Source: Sulfurimonas sp.
GTDB lineage: Bacteria; Campylobacterota; Campylobacteria; Campylobacterales; Sulfurimonadaceae
DNA length: 9,246 nt
NCBI GenBank assembly: GCA_027066935.1
Contig: JAMOMX010000311.1
Span: 1 to 9,246, forward strand
Direction: 5' to 3'
The position numbers and the translations under genes were made by a program. The notes beneath the pieces were generated by a model. It saw nothing but the letters and a program-made list of their open reading frames with translations, was not told the origin of the DNA and did not search any database. This document shows, one piece after another, positions 8,035-9,246 of the stretch; position 1 is the stretch's first letter, and each line of letters opens with the position of its first letter.

Positions 8035-8043
8035 ATTATAGCA
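8035..8043 (-). promoter_or_regulatory. Extended -10 promoter of the REC-histidine kinase gene
   Basis: Read on the - strand the site is TGCTATAAT, a perfect extended -10 (TG-n-TATAAT). Transcription would start near 8028, giving a leader of about 13 bases that is just long enough to carry the AAGGGG ribosome binding site (8021-8026) before the ATG at 8015. There is no convincing -35 box, as expected for an extended -10 promoter. Confidence 0.65.
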
Positions 8044-8080
8044 TAATTTTAGATGTTACTTATAATTTTTATATATTATA

Positions 8081-8122
8081 CTAAAACCCATTAAATAATA
8101 GTTGCGTCTCCAATGGGTTTAG
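8081..8122. repeat. Stem-loop (inverted repeat) upstream of the palindromic element
   Basis: CTAAAACCCATT (8081-8092) is complementary to AATGGGTTTAG (8112-8122) with one bulged A; the loop is 19 bases (8093-8111) and includes GTTGCGTCTCC. No T-run follows on either strand, so it is not a standard terminator. It lies upstream of both divergent genes, about 40 bp behind the kinase -10 on the - strand and outside both predicted transcripts. It may be an older repeat remnant or a protein-binding site. Confidence 0.6.
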
Positions 8123-8153
8123 GTGTTAATAATAGACTTCTTGCATAACCTAG

Positions 8154-8174
8154 ATTTTGAATCAAGTTCAGAAT
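8154..8174 (-). repeat. Hairpin unit A of the palindromic element
   Basis: Stem ATTTTGAA / TTCAGAAT (8 bp, one pair being a T-G wobble on the + strand) around a 5-base loop TCAAG. Read on the - strand it is ATTCTGAA-CTTGA-TTCAAAAT followed by CTA, the same skeleton as unit B. Confidence 0.7.
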
Positions 8175-8197
8175 GATGAAAGCTAGAGAATATAGTC

Positions 8198-8218
8198 ATT
8201 CCGTGCTTGACACGGAAT
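8198..8218 (+). repeat. Hairpin unit B of the palindromic element
   Basis: Perfect 8-bp stem ATTCCGTG / CACGGAAT around the 5-base loop CTTGA, followed by CTAA and five Ts (8223-8227). It is the most stable hairpin in the spacer and could stop + strand transcription, though no + strand gene lies upstream to need it. Hairpins with this CTTGA loop and ATTC..GAAT outer stem resemble short dispersed repeats I recall from several bacterial genomes, but I cannot confirm a family. Confidence 0.72.
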
Positions 8219-8365
8219 CTAATTTTTAAAGTTACGCAAGAAGTCTAATATATATTACAATTATTTTGATATACTTGCGTAAATATTTTATATATCATTT
8301 TTTGTGTGTCAAAATAAAATCAATAAAACTATAAATATATAAAAGTTTTTTATATGAGGTCTTAA

Positions 8366-8686
8366 ATGGGTGTATTACTAGAATTTTCAATGTTTCCAAC
8401 ATCTAGCGATTGTCGTGATGGTTCTTCTGTTTCTAAACAAGTAGCTAAGATTATAGATGTGATTGATAAATCTGGGGTTAGCTATCAACTAACTCCAATG
8501 GGCACTATTATTGAAACTCAAACTGTTCGAGAAGCTTTAGATATTATAGAGATGGCATATGAGCAACTTGATTGTGATAGAATCTACTCCGCTTTAAAAT
8601 TTGATATTCGCAAAGACTCAAAGAGCAGGCTAGAAAATAAAATAAAATCTATTGAAAAAATTCTTAATAGAGAGATAAATCATTGA
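8366..8686 (+). CDS. MTH1187-family thiamine-binding protein (DUF77)
   Basis: A 106-residue cytosolic protein of the small ferredoxin-like-fold family PF01910, members of which bind thiamine; the cellular role (carrier, sensor or salvage) is not settled. Family marks are the first strand VLLEFSMFPT (3-12), SVSK (21-24) opening helix 1, SYQLTPMGTIIE (39-50), the second helix with AYEQLDCDRI (64-73), and the last strand ending KFDIRKD (78-84), followed by a Lys-rich helix. Length is normal (about 95-105). The start ATG has GAGG at 8356-8359 with 6 bases between. No thi gene or transporter is near. pgsA follows after 9 bp in the same frame, so the two are surely cotranscribed and probably translationally coupled. 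The N-terminal loop SSDCRDGS (13-20) is slightly longer than the usual glycine-containing turn. Confidence 0.88.
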   Translation: MGVLLEFSMFPTSSDCRDGSSVSKQVAKIIDVIDKSGVSYQLTPMGTIIETQTVREALDIIEMAYEQLDCDRIYSALKFDIRKDSKSRLENKIKSIEKILNREINH

Positions 8687-8698
8687 GGATATTATTTG
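8685..8698 (+). promoter_or_regulatory. pgsA: Ribosome binding site and TTG start of pgsA
   Basis: GAGGA (8685-8689) begins inside the TGA stop of the upstream gene (8684-8686) and stands 6 bases before TTG (8696-8698). No ATG or GTG lies between the TGA and the conserved LNLPN start region, so TTG is the only sensible start. Stop and ribosome binding site overlap, which favours coupled translation. Confidence 0.8.
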
Positions 8699-9246
8699 CT
8701 TAATCTACCAAATATACTAGCATTTTCAAGGATTTTATTAGCACCACTTCTTTTTTGGGTTATTTTAAATCCAGAAGCTTTTACAAATAATGGATATCAT
8801 ATAACTTGGAACTATTATATTGCTGCATTGATCTTTGTTTTAGCAAGTGCTACTGATTTTTTTGATGGTTTTATAGCACGAGAGTGGAATCAAATGACAC
8901 TTCTTGGTGGCATTATTGACCCTCTTGCTGATAAGATGTTGACTCTTGCTGGATTTTTAGGTCTTATGATGATTGGAGAGGCTTCTGTTTGGGCTATCTA
9001 TATCATCATTGTTCGTGAACTCTTTATTACAGGTGTTCGGACAGTTGCTGTGAGCAAAGGTGTTGATGTTAAAGCATCAATGGCAGGCAAAGTAAAAACA
9101 GTAGCACAAATGTTTGCAATAGGTTTTTTAATCATGAGATGGGACTATGGCACTGAACTTCTATGGTTTGCTACATTTTTAACTCTGTATTCTGGGCTTG
9201 AATACCTTTGGGGATTTAGAAAAGCTCTCTTAAAGGGTGAAATTTA
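8696..9246 (+). CDS. pgsA: CDP-diacylglycerol-glycerol-3-phosphate 3-phosphatidyltransferase (PgsA), reaching window end
   Basis: An inner-membrane enzyme joining CDP-diacylglycerol and glycerol-3-phosphate to make phosphatidylglycerophosphate, the committed step to phosphatidylglycerol and cardiolipin. From TTG the protein begins MLNLPNILAFSRI, the normal PgsA start, and 183 residues are visible. The CDP-alcohol phosphotransferase motif is complete: D54-FF-D57-G58-xx-A61-R62-x8-G71-xxx-D75-xxx-D79. Further marks are IIIVRELFITGVR (about 103-115), SMAGKVKTVAQM, and several hydrophobic helices. After ...LLKGEI the window ends with TA, which would be the first two bases of a stop if the next base is A or G. 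At 183 residues that would be a typical full length (about 180-190), so it may be nearly complete, but this cannot be proved here. It is in an operon with the thiamine-binding protein gene upstream. Confidence 0.92.
   Translation, partial: MLNLPNILAFSRILLAPLLFWVILNPEAFTNNGYHITWNYYIAALIFVLASATDFFDGFIAREWNQMTLLGGIIDPLADKMLTLAGFLGLMMIGEASVWAIYIIIVRELFITGVRTVAVSKGVDVKASMAGKVKTVAQMFAIGFLIMRWDYGTELLWFATFLTLYSGLEYLWGFRKALLKGEI

Larger units (their letters stand above)
8133..8247. mobile_element. 115-bp palindromic, MITE-like element with 17-bp terminal inverted repeats
   Basis: The ends are TAGACTTCTTGCATAAC (8133-8149) and GTTACGCAAGAAGTCTA (8231-8247), inverted repeats matching at 16 of 17 positions. 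Inside are two hairpin units in opposite orientation (8154-8174 and 8198-8218), each next to one terminal repeat, so the element is built as two related half-elements facing each other around 8179-8193. The outermost TA at both ends could be a TA target duplication, as made by IS630/Tc1-type transposases, with the true ends then being GACTTC...GAAGTC. There is no reading frame inside, so any movement would need a transposase elsewhere in the genome. It could instead be a static palindromic repeat of the REP/BIME kind. The structure is plainly visible; mobility is inferred. Confidence 0.6.
8016..8365. other. 350-bp intergenic region between divergent genes
   Basis: No coding sequence is supported here. 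From left to right it holds the kinase promoter and Shine-Dalgarno, a 12/11-base stem-loop (8081-8122), a 115-bp palindromic element (8133-8247), a stray 9-base copy of part of that element's end (8274-8282), and an A/T-rich stretch leading to the thiamine-binding protein gene. TATAAA at 8330-8335 is a possible -10 for the + strand, but the surroundings are so A/T-rich that I do not call it as a promoter. The spacer is far longer than any other in the window (others are 6-69 bp), consistent with insertion of a repeat. Confidence 0.8.

Noticed and set aside
8198..8227. Intrinsic terminator (hairpin B plus five Ts)
   Set aside because: The shape is terminator-like, but no + strand gene lies upstream, and the hairpin is better explained as one unit of the palindromic element. 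Incidental termination remains possible.
8684..8686. TGA read as selenocysteine or recoded, fusing the thiamine-binding protein to PgsA
   Set aside because: A Shine-Dalgarno sequence correctly spaced to the TTG and the standard PgsA N-terminus show two separate proteins; no selenocysteine hairpin is evident.
1..9246. CRISPR arrays, tRNA or rRNA genes, phage or toxin-antitoxin modules
   Set aside because: I saw no regularly spaced repeats, no clover-leaf candidates, and no protein of these classes on either strand.

Overview
The window looks like chromosomal DNA from a low-GC, gene-dense member of the Campylobacterota (formerly Epsilonproteobacteria), most like a free-living Sulfurimonas or Arcobacter relative. 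This is inferred from the A/T-rich coding style, the cytosolic REC-histidine kinase with an H-box of the SHQWKQPL type, promoters made of a T-rich tract plus TATAAT with no clear -35, and the general look of the proteins. No marker gene in the window fixes the genus. There are no rRNAs, tRNAs, CRISPR arrays or transposase genes.

Layout, left to right. (1) The C-terminal 60% or so of an RND efflux permease (+), cut by the left edge. (2) A YgiQ-family radical SAM protein (-), convergent with the pump and starting at TTG. (3) A short divergent promoter region, then a two-gene + strand unit: a membrane-remodelling or fatty-acid-type acyl-CoA synthetase (AMP-binding) and, 17 bp downstream with its own strong ribosome binding site, a small single-pass FliL-like protein. 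(4) A - strand pair: a REC-histidine kinase, followed after 57 bp by a manganese-dependent (family II) inorganic pyrophosphatase. A 12-bp-arm dyad in that gap sits over a candidate pyrophosphatase promoter. (5) A 350-bp non-coding stretch (8016-8365) holding the kinase promoter, a stem-loop, and a 115-bp palindromic element that looks like a MITE or composite palindromic repeat. (6) A + strand pair: an MTH1187-family thiamine-binding protein and pgsA (phosphatidylglycerophosphate synthase), which starts at TTG 9 bp after the previous stop. The pgsA reading frame runs to the right edge, where the last two bases (TA) could begin its stop codon.

Most genes are housekeeping or envelope functions: export, acyl activation, phospholipid head-group synthesis and pyrophosphate removal. 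A loose lipid/envelope theme links the acyl-CoA synthetase and PgsA, and pyrophosphatase would pull forward the PPi-releasing acyl-CoA synthetase reaction; nothing in the sequence shows that these are coregulated. The most unusual parts are the palindromic element at 8133-8247, whose two internal hairpins keep their 8-5-8 shape and CTTGA loop although their stem sequences differ, and the FliL-like protein coupled to an acyl-CoA synthetase with no flagellar gene beside it. I see no convincing multi-gene novel defence or metabolic system.
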